This document shows positions 33,992 through 45,440 of a stretch of 64,000 nucleotides of DNA, piece by piece. Where the stretch lies: contig NC_012878.2 of the NCBI RefSeq assembly GCF_000003195.3, forward strand, positions 10,962,386 to 11,026,385, written 5' to 3'. A program made the position numbers and the translations under genes. Position 1 is the first letter of the stretch; each line of letters opens with the position of its first letter. The stretch is from Sorghum bicolor. Its lineage: Eukaryota > Streptophyta > Magnoliopsida > Poales > Poaceae. Below the pieces are notes generated by a model. That model ran no database searches. It saw nothing but the letters and a program-made list of their open reading frames with translations, and was not told the origin of the DNA.

Positions 33992-35532
33992 ACCACACCT
34001 CCTGCACGAATCTTTGTTTACGCACATTTTTCCTTTTCACAATATTTATGTTTCAAATATTTTTTTCCCTTCCAATGTAATGTGCCTATTCAAAGTTATC
34101 AATAAAAAAAGGATTTGTTTATCTTGTGCACTTGTTTTCTACATATATTGTGACTAACCATGATAGGAAAGAAAACAAGTGTGGGGGAAGGACTATTCAA
34201 TCAAAAATCTCAGTTTGTGCAAACCCTCTTTCCCCAAAAAGATTTTCAAATGAAATGTTTAAAATGATGTTACCTTTGTACTCCATCGAACATGTCTCCT
34301 ATGTTCAAATATGTTTTTGCATACTTTTTATTCTTAGCTAATATCCCTAGAGATTTATGAACACTTGTTATAGGGACCCCATTTAATATAAGTAATTGAC
34401 ATATGTGATATAGTAGGATGACATGATGCTTGCTGGTTCTTGCAAAGTACTTGGGTTTTCTTTTATAAAAAAGCAAAATTCAATAGCAAGTTTCTTGAAT
34501 GATCAAGCTTTATTCCTACCATGGCCAAATATTTGTTCATGATTAAACCTTCTACATATGCTGCTTGCTCTGTGTTGAGTTTGGTCAAATTTTTGGACCG
34601 CTGTCGAGAGATGTTTCATGCCTCTAAAATCAGAAAATTCACTTGCACCCACCATATAAAAGCTGACTCTCACACTGAGAAGTCGCGCACAACATGCTTT
34701 CTCCATCCACCCAAAATTTCACCAACTCTTACACTCAGGGTTGCGCACATATATCCACCAAATAAAAATGCCAATATCTCACCCTGAGAATTGTGCATTT
34801 ATATACATTCCTTGCATTTGTTATCATAAAGCACTCTTTCATTTTCATCAGAATCATAGGAATGGGCTATATATATATAATTATTATGAGAAAAAGCCAA
34901 AGGGGCAAAACGGGGAGAATTCATACCCGTCCAAAAAAAATAAAATTTGTGTTATAGCCCATATCCTCTCAAGTTTTTCATCTCATTTCAAAAGAGAGTC
35001 TTGATGCAAGGAATGTTGCAATAAAAGTAGTGATAGGATTCCACCAAAAATTCCACACACTTGCACATTCTGATCTAAGGGTATGGCGCACTCCCTCCGG
35101 TATTGTCCTGGGTTTGACTCGACAACATATGCAGGGTAAGTAAGTTCCACCATCATACCTACCCAAAACTCCAGATAAGCCTTTTAGAAGTAGGATGATC
35201 AAAAAGAAGGCATCAACTCTTTATGCCTTGGTAAGGAACCACTCACATATTAGGAGGGACTTGAGAGCATCATTCAAGAAACATATGCTATCTTTATTTT
35301 TCAAAATCTTGCAAAACCCCAAGTTTTTGCACAGGGTCTATGTAAGAGGATTTGAATCCAGGCTGTTCCATGTTTCAATTACCCAAGATAGCTTGGTAAA
35401 CACTTTGAAGTTCATAAATCCATGTGAAGCTGGGAATAACCTATATGCAGATTCTTTTGACAAGGAAGATGAACCCATTTGGTCTTTAGTGCCTTCACTC
35501 GAGGATGAGCAAAGGACCAAGTGTGGGGGAGT
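33992..35532 (+). other. 3' non-coding region of A bracketed by two polypurine tracts
   Basis: A first tract AAGTGTGGGGGAAG (34178-34190) and the terminal tract AAGTGTGGGGGAGT (35519-35532) lie 1.34 kb apart. The terminal one is preceded by the gaggatgagcaaaggacc block shared in form with D and E. In between, 34885-34985 corresponds to the hairpin region of D and E and has an ACGGG/CCCGT inverted repeat (near 34909-34930). No ORF is convincing. Confidence 0.65.
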
Positions 35533-37272
35533 TGTTGGTACCCCTTATCTTATAATTATATACATCATTTTAATAAATAAAATAAATAGATGGTAGGGCT
35601 TTGAACTAACCTTTCCACAAGTTTTGTTGCAAATATCAATTTCAGGTATGACACGTGGAAAGGCGCAAAAGACACGAGAAAGCGCACTTCAACAAAGCAT
35701 ATTCAGAAAAGGCACAAATCAAAGATAAATGGAAAAGCCCACCAAAACACTAAACTGGATCCATCCGTAACCACGGGAAGGATCAGGGCCCAGAGACGAA
35801 CTGACCACGCGTAGGTGGTGGCCAGGGGGGCCACCAGTGGTGCGGCCGCACCCTGGTGCCCCCGTGGCGGCAACTCGGTCCCACCTTTTTCGGGCGGTTG
35901 CATGGCGGCATGCATAGGACGGTTTCACCTCCAACCAAATTTAGATCGCCATGAACCGTCCTTGTTGGGCTACAAATAGATGGCTCCACACCATTCAACA
36001 CACACACACCATCATTTGGAGCAATACACCTCACATTTCTACACTTGTTCTTTAGTTTAGATTCAGTAGTAGAGCAAGGCAAAGCTAGCAAGGAGAGCTT
36101 GTCTCCTTGGAGGATCATAGAGCTTCTTGGTATGAATACAATTCAGTTCTCCTCCATGAGCAAGTTCTTACCTTATTTATATGATTATGCAATTGAATTA
36201 GAGTATAGTTGTGTTCATATCTTGTTCATAGTATATGAACTAGTTCTTAGTTCTTGTGCTATGTTCTTGATGTGTTCATCCTTGTTCTTCATCGTTCATC
36301 AAATTAGTATGAATAGACAAAGGATTAAGATTGGGGTAACGGTTTGTTGGGCTGTGATGGCCACTCTTAGCCGAGCCTGTCAATCCGAAGGGTTGGGGTC
36401 CAGGGAGGCTAGGAGACGTTTCCAATTACATGGGCGAGGTGCTCGGGTATGCGGAGATCAGTGGATGCGCGGGTATCTTTCACGTAGAGGGGTAGGTGGC
36501 AGGGTAGTGACAGCCCTATCATCCCTCGTATTCCCCCACGATCAGGTATTCCGATAGGAGTTCTGTAATGTCCCTATCGGCTGGATGTCTAGCAGCGGGG
36601 ATCTCCCCAGAGCCTCAGACTTAGTTCTAACTCTAGTTATATTGATTAGATGTTCTACTAACAATTCTTTGCATAGTTATATAAGATCAATGCCGACTCA
36701 AGTAGTTGTTCTTTATTTCTTTTATTTCCTTATTTTCTCTTTATTCCTTGAGGTTGCCCTGATGAGTGTGTCCACTATCCATATTTTAAGAGTCTGTCGT
36801 GATCCCTGATTAGACTATGTCTACCTATACATCTCAATAAGTGATCATGCTACAAACCAAGCTAGATGCATTTGTTATGCCCTCCTACGGGATTAAATAC
36901 GATAACCCTTGAATACTCACAGGTTGAAATGCTACAATGATAGTTCTGTTCGCTTGCAGTTTTATTCTTTATATTCGTGAACTATTGATTGGCGTACCTA
37001 AGTACCGTTACTTAAGATTGTAAACTCTGTGCATTTATCTGGCGCCGTGCTACAGCCTTGCATATCATAAGTAAGGATGGTTAGGATGGCCAATCCGGCA
37101 TTCCTAATTATTGTTACCAGACTGCAAGGCTAAGGCCGGCGCCGTTAAAGGCCTTGGATTATCTCTCTGACGTAACGATAGTTATGGTATACCAACACCC
37201 GACATTTCTGGTGCCATTGCTAATGATGGATTTATAGTCTATCTTTAGTAGTGACGCTAAGAAATGCCAACA
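35533..37272 (+). mobile_element. 3' LTR of A
   Basis: 1740 bp, TGTTGGTACCCC ... AATGCCAACA, followed by TSD gtggc. Compared with the 5' LTR it lacks about 9 bp in the GC motif (35838-35866), and its TATA box reads TACAAATA (35971), so this copy of the promoter is probably weaker. Confidence 0.92.
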
Positions 37273-37277
37273 GTGGC

Positions 37278-38876
37278 AGAGAGACACTAGGTCTGATAGC
37301 TTCAGAGATGAAGATCCATGAGCTATGCTATTTAGGGATAGAGCCTCCTCGTCACCCTCATGGCGGTTAGCTTCCTGTAGTTGACTTTGTTGCGCCTAGC
37401 TATAGACCACCGTTCACAGAGGGCTCTAGTTGTGCCTTGATTGGCCTCACACATCATGCTCGCATTCTGGATGTTGTGATAAGGAAGACTTTGCTACCTA
37501 GTCCAAGATATCATGAGGGATTCACCCGTATTCAGTAGTGTCTAGTAGCTCACCTCGTGTCTCAACGGGAGTTTGATATTTGGGACCTCATTGTTTTAGA
37601 GATTGAGGATACTATTGTTGAGGGATTCAGAGGCCATTGTTAGCCGATCTATGCTCATTGGTTGACCTATTTGATTCTTCAGGCTCGTGTAGATCCACTT
37701 CCACCATAGATTCAGAGAGAGCTGACAGACACTATGATGGTCTTTCCACATTATGATCTCAGGCAGCTGATGAGGACTCACGTGGACCTGAGAGCTCCAG
37801 TACCCCCACCAGCACCACGTGGATCGGCTCCTGCTCCCACTTCTAGGGCTACCCGCAGTTTAGGAGTTGTGTTAGAGAAAGAGGAGGAGCAGGACACAAT
37901 GATTGGCTTAGTGGCAAAGGCCGAGGCCGAGGGATAGTTTGAGTTCATGTCAGATAGCTCAGATGATGATTATCACCTGCCCATTCTCGATCTCCCTGGG
38001 ATGAGGGCAGATCAGTAGCGGATGGCTGAGGAGTAGACTCACCGTGACAGAGAGCAGGTCGCCACGACTGCAGCACTTCATGCCATGCATGATGAACTCT
38101 AGAGGTAGCTTCTTGTTTTTCAAGAGTAGTAGCTTGCATATCTGGCCCAGTAGACTACCTTGATGACAGCTTTAGTGGCAGCGACAGGGATCACACTTCC
38201 TCTAGTGCAACTTTCAGGCACTTCCATTGTCAGACCGTCTACTGTCCCAACTCCAGCTATACAGCCTAGTGGGCTTTAGAGTCAGTCACAATAGCCACTC
38301 TAGCTCCTAGCTCAGAGCTAGCCATTCACTACTCCATAGCACCAGGTATCTCAGGGTGCGATCTCTTCTAGCTTTGAGCAGACACCATAGTTTACACCAT
38401 ATCACATAGGGTTCACGCCTGAGTCTGCTACAGCTTCACACCTGGCTCAGGACTCGTTAGCTGGATAGGAGTTGTCGTTCTCACATAGTGCACTTACTGG
38501 CATGCCGACACCTCCTCCACAGTAAGCTACAACTGCTTTCACAGTGCCTGTCACGACTACGGAGCATCTATCTTCCTTTGTTGCTTCGTCTAAGCAACTT
38601 GTGTAGTCTTCGATAGTGCTAGAGACCTTAGCGACAGCCACTATGTCGGTGGATGTTCCTTCCACTGGCATTGAGAATCAGTTTGAGATAGAGACCGCTT
38701 AGCAGACGGCTACAGAGCCTACAGAGCCCACCCAGACCGCTTCACCTGCACGTGTTGATACTGAGGGTCAGGCAGCTTCCCAGCACTCGTCTGATGAGGA
38801 TACTGATGAGGACATAGCTCAGTTTGAGGTTGTTCCACGTGACTTGTCTGTTCCACCTCCACCTGCAAACGCTTAG
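37278..38876 (+). pseudogene. Env-like gene of Sirevirus B, 3' part
   Basis: The frame runs unbroken for about 530 codons from the A insertion to a final TAG at 38874-38876, with no frameshift that I can find. It contains about two dozen internal stops, all TAG except one TAA near 38524. Most fall in Gln-rich runs where CAG is expected, as in the stretch 38100-38340. The C-terminal part is rich in Ser, Thr, Pro and Gln and ends with an acidic patch (SSDEDTDEDIAQFE) and a Pro run. No transmembrane segment stands out. An A-rich polypurine tract follows within 25 bp. Confidence 0.65.
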
Positions 38877-39307
38877 GTTTTTGGCGCTTGATGCCAAAGG
38901 GGGAGAGGGAGAGTATGTTAGATTTAGGAGGAGCATGTGAGTTAGTTTTTGATTCTTTGTGTGATACACTCTTCAGGCATCATGTTTATCTTTTTACATT
39001 GTGTGATATAATTTGCTTGATGGTTGTGAGATATGACATGTGTGATACATTGTTATTCATCTATGTCATGGTTTTTTCCTCATATTGTTTGTTTTCGCAT
39101 CTTTACTCTGATACCTTATGAGCCATATATTTTATCCTGATGTGCTCAACTCTCATATTTGGATGCAGGATGTTAGGCTTGGTTGATATAAGCATGTCTA
39201 ATCTCTTTTGTTCTTATTGTCACATGCTTATATAAACTAAGTTGTTGAAAACCTCACTTCACAAACATACTCGAGGTTATTGTCATCATTCACAAAAAGG
39301 GGGAGAT
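38877..39307 (+). other. 3' non-coding region and polypurine tracts of B
   Basis: A first purine tract (ccaaagggggagagggagag, from 38894) lies just after the env-like stop, and the primer tract AAAAAGGGGGAGAT (39294-39307) abuts the 3' LTR. The DNA between is T-rich and non-coding. Multiple tracts are a known Sirevirus trait. Confidence 0.7.
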
Positions 39308-40794
39308 TGAAAGCATCTAGGCCCCTTGTGAGTTTTGATGATTAATGACAATGTTGATTACTATAGACTAACGTGTGTTCTACAGCGGCAAAGTCATTTG
39401 AGTTAGGTCATGGTAATGGTGATCGATGGACTAAGTCATTCATGCCTACTTAATGGTGGAAATCATTTCCGGTTTTCAAAGGATTATTGGATATCGTCAA
39501 GACTAGACTAGGTCTAAGTGCCATTTTGAGTTGAAGGGCACTTAGAGTAGTTTAGGACTTTGTTTTTATTTTAACTGTACTATTAAGGGGGCATTGAATG
39601 GGTAGCTTGACCTAGAAAAGGCTTTAGGTTTAGCTATGGTGCACAGTTGATAAATCTAGCACTAGGTAGCTCCGATAAAGTCCTTAGAACAAGAGAATCA
39701 AACTTTGTTTGGAAAGTTTGCGATTCGACGAAGTGTTGGCTGAGTAGTAGCACCGGACGCCACAGTGTGACTGTTGGCGCGTTCAGAGTATGCTGGAGTT
39801 GAGCCAGTGCGCCGAGTGCCCAAGGTTAGGCACCGGACGCACGCACCGGACCCTACAGGGTGCGTCCGGTCCCTTTTCCAGAGAGGTTGAAAAACTAGTT
39901 TCTCACTGGATGAGTCATGCGTGAGGACACCGGACGGTTGAAGAGCGTTCGGTGCGGACAGTTTTCAAAGTACAACTAGCCGTTAGAGTTGCACCGGACA
40001 CTCTACGGAGTGCGTCCGGTGCAACATAAAGTGCTTTCGATGCACTCGTTTTCTGTTGATTTCAAGTGGCCGGCCCTTGGACTTGATTCCGATGCACTTG
40101 TATTTATACTCCTCCACCTCATCCAAGAGAGTACTCTTGCCCATTTGTTCAGCTGACAAACACCTTGTTGTGCAAGAGAGAAGCATGACCCTAGAGAGGA
40201 TTGAGAATTGAGTAATTTCTTGAGGGATCCTTCTCTAGTGAGTTCCAAGAGTTCAAGTGTGCATCCACCACTCTCTAGTGCCTTGTTTGGGTCAAGTGAG
40301 AGTTCTTTGCTTGTTACTATTGGTGATCGCCATCACCTAGACGGTTTGGTGGTGATTGGAGGCACGAAGATCACCTGGTGTTCTTGTGGGTGGCTCGTGT
40401 CAACCTTGTGAGCGGTTGTGGGTGATTCACCGCGACGGAGTGTCAAAGAATCAGCCCGTAGAGAGCACTTGGTCCTTGCGCAAACCAAGGGGGAGCAAGA
40501 CCCTTGCGCGGGTGCTCCAACGAGGACTAGTGGAGAGTGGCGACTCTCCGATACCTCGGCCAAACATCACTGTGTTCCTCTTCCTCTCACCCTTTACATT
40601 TTAGAATTTACTTTGAGTATTTTACATTTTTAGAATTGCCAAGCTAGAATAGTATTAGAACTAGGTTGCAAAACTTTTATCCGGTAGCTCTCTAGAACAC
40701 ACATAGGCACAAGGGTTGAATTGAGGCTTATAGATTACTTAAATATTTCGAGAAGTCCAATTCACCTCCCCTCTTGAGCATCTTGATCCTTTCA
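39308..40794 (+). mobile_element. 3' LTR of Sirevirus B
   Basis: Starts TGAAAGCATCTAGGCCCC and ends TTGATCCTTTCA, so the ends form an imperfect inverted repeat (TGAAAG/CTTTCA). It contains the repeat cluster at 39751-40024, a TATA-like TATTTATA at 40101-40108, and the gcgactctccgatacctcgg block common in grass LTRs. Short ORFs inside it (around 40200-40630) are not genes. Confidence 0.88.
39751..40024 (+). promoter_or_regulatory. Palindromic repeat cluster in the B LTR
   Basis: At least seven copies of caccggac/gtccggtg half-sites in both orientations, including a near-perfect hairpin pairing gcaccggacactc with gagtgcgtccggtgc (39991-40023). The cluster lies about 80-350 bp upstream of the TATA-like box, as described for Sirevirus LTR promoters. 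Confidence 0.7.
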
Positions 40795-41415
40795 AAGTTG
40801 TCATTTTTAAATTTAAATTTTAAATTATACACAAGAAAAGATAATCAAAAGAATAGTAATAAGAACATAATATCTTGAGAGACCATAATTTTTAAAAAAA
40901 TTAGAAAACAAAACCATCACATCTAGAGTTAGTATAAGGGAGAAAGACTAGTTACATGTTTTAGCCAGACATTAAAAAGAAAAATAAGTGTTCATCAACA
41001 ATTTAAAATTAAATTTCAAACGGTCTTTTGAAGCATCAAATGAATTCAAATAGAAAAGTTGTTAATAATAAATATTCATAATTTTTCGAGAGTTACAACT
41101 TTTATTTTGGTTATTTCTCCATCCAAAGTTGTTTTGAAAATTCAAAATTTAGTACTTTATTTTAAATTTCAACGTCCATTTATAGGGGCGCCTCAATATA
41201 GAGCCGCCCCCTACAAATCAATTTATAGGAGCGGCTAGATATTGAGCCACCTCTATAAATAGACACCATTTGTAGGTGTCGCTAAAAACACCAACCGGCC
41301 CTATAAATCGATTTGCAGGGGCTGCTTATTTAAAAATCATTTGCAGGGCGGCTCAATATAGATCCGCCCCAACAAATAAAGGATAACGTTTCTATAAATC
41401 GTTTCTCACGTAGTG
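40795..41415 (+). mobile_element. Right end of a CACTA-type DNA transposon
   Basis: Ends ...tttctcacgtagtg at 41415, so the reverse strand starts CACTACGTGAGAAACG. Upstream, 41165-41395 holds alternating direct and inverted subterminal repeats around 'ataggggcggctcaatat', typical of grass CACTA elements. 40800-41160 is AT-rich filler without genes. The left end and transposase must lie beyond B, outside the window, so the 3-bp TSD (ttt at 41416?) cannot be checked. Confidence 0.6.
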
Positions 41416-41873
41416 TTTGACTTTTACACGTACATATGAAGCCTTGGTAGTTACAAGTTAGTACCGAGTTAAATCAAGCATCAGTATATACAAGACTGAT
41501 ATGGCTCACCTATTAATTGCAGCTTCGATCTCCATTATATCATCTAAAACAACTAATTGTCGCCCGCTACATCATTTAAGATAGCAGACAAACCGTCTTT
41601 ATCTATTCCAAGTTTACAACCTATACGAGAGAAGCTAGCTCAATCGGATTTTGGTGATAACAGAATGTAAACTTCACTATCCTTTGGTGTATAAGTCCAA
41701 GATAAGGGTGTACCGGATCGCACACCGTTAATATTGGGTATAGGGACCAGCTTTGGTCAGGAATGAAAAACAATTCAAATCAATCGGAACTATCCTGGTA
41801 TAGTCCTGACAGTTTTTATGATACTTATGAGAAATTTGAAACAAACCAGTGAAGAGATGAAACTGTTAGATTA
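41416..41873. other. Unassigned DNA between the CACTA end and element F
   Basis: I see no ORF, RNA gene or repeat family here. It ends in gaaac, the left TSD copy of F. It may be host intergenic DNA or an older decayed element. Confidence 0.4.
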
Positions 41874-41936
41874 TACGGTTTGTTTAGTTGTTAGCATGCA
41901 GCAGTGTATCTAGATTGGTTGGCATAGTCTAGATTC

Positions 41937-43083
41937 TGTTGAATATAATATGAGCTTTTGGCCCATATTCTATTTGATGATTAATTCAAGGGTCCATAAT
42001 AAATGCTATAATAAAAACGGTTTAGTACCGTATTGATTGTTGACCAAGTGTTAACTCAACTTAAATAGGTGGCCTTTGATAGCTCCTATGGAGAAGTTGA
42101 GGAAGGGAAAGAGGGTGCCACACGCGCGCGCGTCGCCGCCGCCGAGCCGTACCGTGGTGAGGCGTTGTCTCGTTAATGGCAATTAATTGCGATTGATTGC
42201 CAAATCTGACCATTGTCTCGTGATTGCCATTAACTCAGACATTTCCTCCTGAGCCTATATATATTCTATACCAGCGAGACTCTTTCCCTGTGCGAGACAC
42301 AACTCATTCCTCTCATTCCCACGTCGTGTTGCTCTCTGTTCATCCTCTGCGCGCACAGAGATTAGGAGAGCAGGCCTCCGGAACTCAATTGCTATTGATT
42401 GCCATTAACTCAGACATTTCCTCCTGAGCCTATATATTCTATACCAGCGAGACTCTTTCCCTGTGCGAGACACAACTCATTCCTCTCATTCCCACGTCGT
42501 GTTGCTCTCTGTTCATCCTCTGCGCGCACTTTTCCCTGTGCGAGACACAACTCATTCCTCTCATTCCCACGTCGTGTTGCTCTCTGTTCATCCTCTGCGC
42601 GCACAGAGATCAGGAGAGCAGGCCTCCGAAACTCGACGCCATGCATCGAGACACCTGCTCGGTGTGCGGGCAATTAGGTTTTTGGGGAGCGTCTTCCGTG
42701 ACTGCTCATCGGCGAGATCGGCTTCTTCCTGCGGATCGGGAACGTCTTCTGATCAACTACTTCGTCTTCTTCCTGGTGGACGTTCACGGGACTGCACTGC
42801 GAACATCTACCTGCATCGACTGAGGTCCACTACTTCAAGCAACACACTTTGTCGACTAGTGTGAATGGAGCCGCCAGTGCCTTCGGCACTGGTCCCTCCT
42901 CGGGGTACAATCTTAAACAAGTTTTTCATTTTCAGTATGTCTGCTGTAGTTGCAGTAGTTCTTGCAATGTTTATCTCTAATCTGAGAAGTGATAAAATTG
43001 CACACGTGCACATATATGTCACCACTGTATTATGCGTAATTTTCTGGATTAAATCAAACATTAAAATGTCTAATTTTCTAATA
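41937..43083 (+). mobile_element. Solo LTR G, copia-type, related to the H LTR
   Basis: TGTTGAATATAATATGAGC ... TTTTCTAATA, 1147 bp, TSD gattc (41932-41936, 43084-43088). Its last two bases are TA instead of CA. Like the H LTR it has TATA-type boxes (tatatatattc near 42255), a gcgcgcac block, 'ggcaatta/cggtttttggggagcg' and a 3' hydrophobic reading frame (42937-43083) ending with FWIK plus ten codons. It carries tandem duplications at 42221-42600. Confidence 0.8.
42221..42600 (+). repeat. Tandem duplication inside solo LTR G
   Basis: A block beginning tgattgccattaactcagac is repeated at 42221 and 42396 (unit ~175 bp, including the TATA region). Within the second copy, a ~75-bp piece beginning tttccctgtgcgagacac is duplicated again (42456 and 42531). 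This gives two TATA regions and three copies of the downstream leader. Confidence 0.85.
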
Positions 43084-43241
43084 GATTCATTGTATCGTAA
43101 CTCTTTGTTCTCCTTGAATGTAGCCGATCGGCTATTGTAATCCAACTAATGTAATTGACACTAACAAGGGGCTATTTCCTGAGCCTATAAACACGTAACC
43201 GAGGACCTGAGGCAAGTTACCTCGTTCACTCATTTCTCACA

Positions 43242-43255
43242 TGGTATTCAGAGCC
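43242..43255 (+). other. Primer-binding site of F (initiator tRNA-Met type)
   Basis: TGGTATTCAGAGCC, the usual TGGTATCAGAGC with one inserted T, directly after the LTR. Confidence 0.8.
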
Positions 43256-43267
43256 ATCTTCCTCAGA

Positions 43268-44060
43268 ATGGCGCTCACCCCTTCTACACAATCCTCCGCC
43301 TCGCTAGGTCTTGCATTCATTTGGGTGACTGAAAAGCTCACCCGAAGTAACTTTCAATCCTGGCGTGCTCAAGTCACGTCTACGATTAAGGGGGCTCAAG
43401 CTGTGAGCTTCATCAAGTCGACGGCTAAACCCCCACCGGAGTTCCTCAACGCCAAGGGCGATGACTCAAAGGGACCGATCTCTAATCCGGACTACGATGT
43501 TTGGATGGCGAAGGATCAGCAGGTTCTGAGCTAGCTGCTAACATCTCTCTTGAAGGAAATTCTCGGCCATGTCAACACTGAGATGACGGTGGCTGGCGCA
43601 TTGTCTGCCATAGAAAGCCTATTTGCCGCACAATTAATCTAGAGCACGGATCGTCGCCACAAGGATGGCACTGGCGACCGCGACCAAAGGATCCTCCACG
43701 ATTGCTGAATATTTTAGCAAGATGAAAGGGCTGGCTGACGAGATGGCGTTCGCTGGCAAGAAGATGGAAGATGAGGAGCTCTGACCTACATCTTGACTAG
43801 GTTAGATGAAACCCTTTGATCCCGTCGTGTCTATCATGGTAGGGCGCACCGAACCAGTCTCCATGGGCGAGCTGTTCACGCAGCTGGTAAGCTTCGAGCA
43901 AAGGATGGATCTACGCAGCCGGGGAAATCAGTCCTTGGCTAATATGGCGGCGAAAGGAGGGCGCAGCGGAGGTTACACCTCACGCAGCCGTGGTGGCGGA
44001 GGTGGCCACAACCGTGGTAGATGTGGCAACTCTGGCCGTGGCAATGGCGGCCGTGGTTAG
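43268..44060 (+). pseudogene. gag: gag of element F, broken
   Basis: ATG at 43268 (MALTPSTQSSASLG). Gag N-terminal text KLTRSNFQSWRAQV and the NPDYDVWMAKDQQVLS motif are typical of Ale-type gag. A TAG stop at 43532 and frameshifts around 43650-43800 follow. The C-terminal part (43806-44060) has an RGG/Gly-Arg-rich region (GGYTSRSRGGGGGHNRGR), which would bind RNA. Confidence 0.82.
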
Positions 44061-44081
44061 GGATCCTCCTTCCAGCAGGGT

Positions 44082-45440
44082 GTGTTCTGCCAGCTCTGCA
44101 GCAAGGAGGGTCATCATGTTGTAAGGTGCTTCAAGCGATTTGATGCGTCGTTTACTGGACCGCCGCCTCCCAAGTGTGCTTCCTCGGCGATAACTTCATA
44201 CGGAGTCGACACGCATTGGTACATGGACTCCAGAGCCACCGACCATATTACTGGAGAATTGGACAAGCTCACTGTCCATGATAGATACATGGGTGGTGAT
44301 CAAGTGCATGCAGCAAATGGAACAAGTATGGATATTGATCGAATTGGTGATAGTACTTTGCATTCCCAATCTAGTTCAATTCATCTAAATAATATCCTTC
44401 ATGTTCCAAATGCTAGCAAAAGTCTTATTTCTGTCAATTGACTTGCTTGTGATAACAATGCATTCCTTGAATTCCATCCTAATCATTTTTTCATTAAGGA
44501 ACAACAGACAAAGAAAATCCTCCACAGTGGCAGATGTGAAGGAGGACTCTACCCCTTCAAGTCATCTTCGAATAAGTTAGGGCTTGGTGTGATCAACCTG
44601 TCTCCGTCATTGTGGCATCATAGTCTAGGTCATGCAAATGCTCATGTAGTATAGCAGGTCCTTTGTCGCCACATTATTCCTTTCATTAATGACTCAAGCA
44701 ATAATGTGTGTGATGCTAGCCAATAGGGCAAACACCATCAGCTGCCTTATCCTAGGTCTAGTAGTGTGTCCATTGGTCCTATGGAACTTGTTTTTTTGGA
44801 TGTTTGGAGGCCTATTCCTATCTCTGTAGGGAAGCACGCCTATTATGTCAGCTTTATTGATGATTATAGCAAATTTGTGTGGATTTATCTCTTGCGCTAT
44901 AAGTCAGAATTTTTTCAATGCTTCAAATATTTTTAGAATCTTCTTGAACGTCAGTTTAATTGCAAAATTCATGCCATCCAAACCGATTGGGGGGAGAGTA
45001 CCAAGCACTTCACTCCTTCTTTGATCGCATAGGGGTCGCTCACCAAGTTTCCTGTCCACATGCCCACCAACAGAATGGCTCTGCGGAGCAAAAACATCAA
45101 CACATTGTTGACATGGGACTCACACTCTTAGCACATGCCTCAATTCCATTGAATTTTTTGGACGATGCTTTTCTTACTGCCATTTTCATCATAAATTGCC
45201 TCCCCTCGAAAATTATCAATAATCAATCACCATTTGAGTGCCTCCATGGGAAAACACCTGACTACAACTTCTTACGCACCTTTGGATGTGCTGACTAGCC
45301 CAACTTGAGACCATATAACTCAAAGAAGTTCTGTTCCAAGAAATGCATGTTCCTTGGGTATAGCCATATGCACAAGGGGTTTAAATGTCTAGATCCATCT
45401 GAGGGACGGGTGTATATCTCCCGTGATGTTGTGTTTTGAT
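44082..45440 (+). pseudogene. pol: Zinc knuckle, protease and integrase of element F, broken
   Basis: CCHC knuckle CQLCSKEGHHVVRC (near 44085); protease motif YMDSRATDHITG near 44220, in which the catalytic D-S-G reads D-S-R; GAG-pre-integrase LWHHSLGHANAHVV (near 44610); integrase core FLDVW, FIDDYSKFVW, QTDWGGEY and NGSAEQKHQ (44790-45090), so the D, D and E positions can still be read. Stops at several Gln or other positions (44440, 44653, 44724, 44934, 45296) prevent translation. The integrase C-terminal region ends with KCMFLGYS and VYISRDVVF. Confidence 0.82.

Larger units (their letters stand above)
8876..37272 (+). mobile_element. Element A: non-autonomous Ty3/gypsy retrotransposon, gag-PR plus an accessory ORF
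   Basis: LTRs at 8876-10620 and 35533-37272 are flanked by the perfect TSD gtggc (8871-8875 and 37273-37277). Without nested element D it is about 8.9 kb. Order: LTR, tRNA-Asp primer site, gag with zinc knuckle, aspartic protease, internal promoter-like module, accessory ORF, 1.5 kb of non-coding DNA between two polypurine tracts, LTR. I find no RT, RNase H or integrase between the protease stop (32737) and the 3' LTR, so it must depend on helper enzymes. By eye the LTRs differ by roughly 4-5 percent. Confidence 0.92.
3420..40794 (+). mobile_element. Element B: Sirevirus-like Ty1/copia retrotransposon (5' part outside window)
   Basis: Order: protease, integrase, RT, RNase H, long spacer, env-like gene, polypurine tract, 3' LTR. 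The extra gene after pol, the aaagggggag tracts and the palindromic CACCGGAC/GTCCGGTG repeats are the known hallmarks of plant Sireviruses. B is interrupted by C on the left and by A at 8876-37272. Its right TSD copy would be aagtt (40795-40799), and it sits inside a CACTA element. gag and the 5' LTR are not in the window. Confidence 0.85.
41874..43241 (+). mobile_element. 5' LTR of F, split by solo LTR G
   Basis: TGTTAGATTATACGG ... CATTTCTCACA. The LTR pieces 41874-41936 and 43089-43241 match the 3' LTR at 62456-62686. Confidence 0.88.

Noticed and set aside
37278..38876. TAG read as Gln (alternative code) in the env-like gene
   Set aside because: Plant nuclear genes do not use this code. 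CAG-to-TAG decay in CHG context explains the pattern, and other pseudogenes here show the same.
40200..40633. ORFs at the end of the B 3' LTR
   Set aside because: Short, overlapping on both strands and within LTR sequence with known non-coding motifs.
42120..42150. CG-rich alternating tract cgcgcgcg as a regulatory site
   Set aside because: Short simple repeat in LTR G; nothing supports a function.
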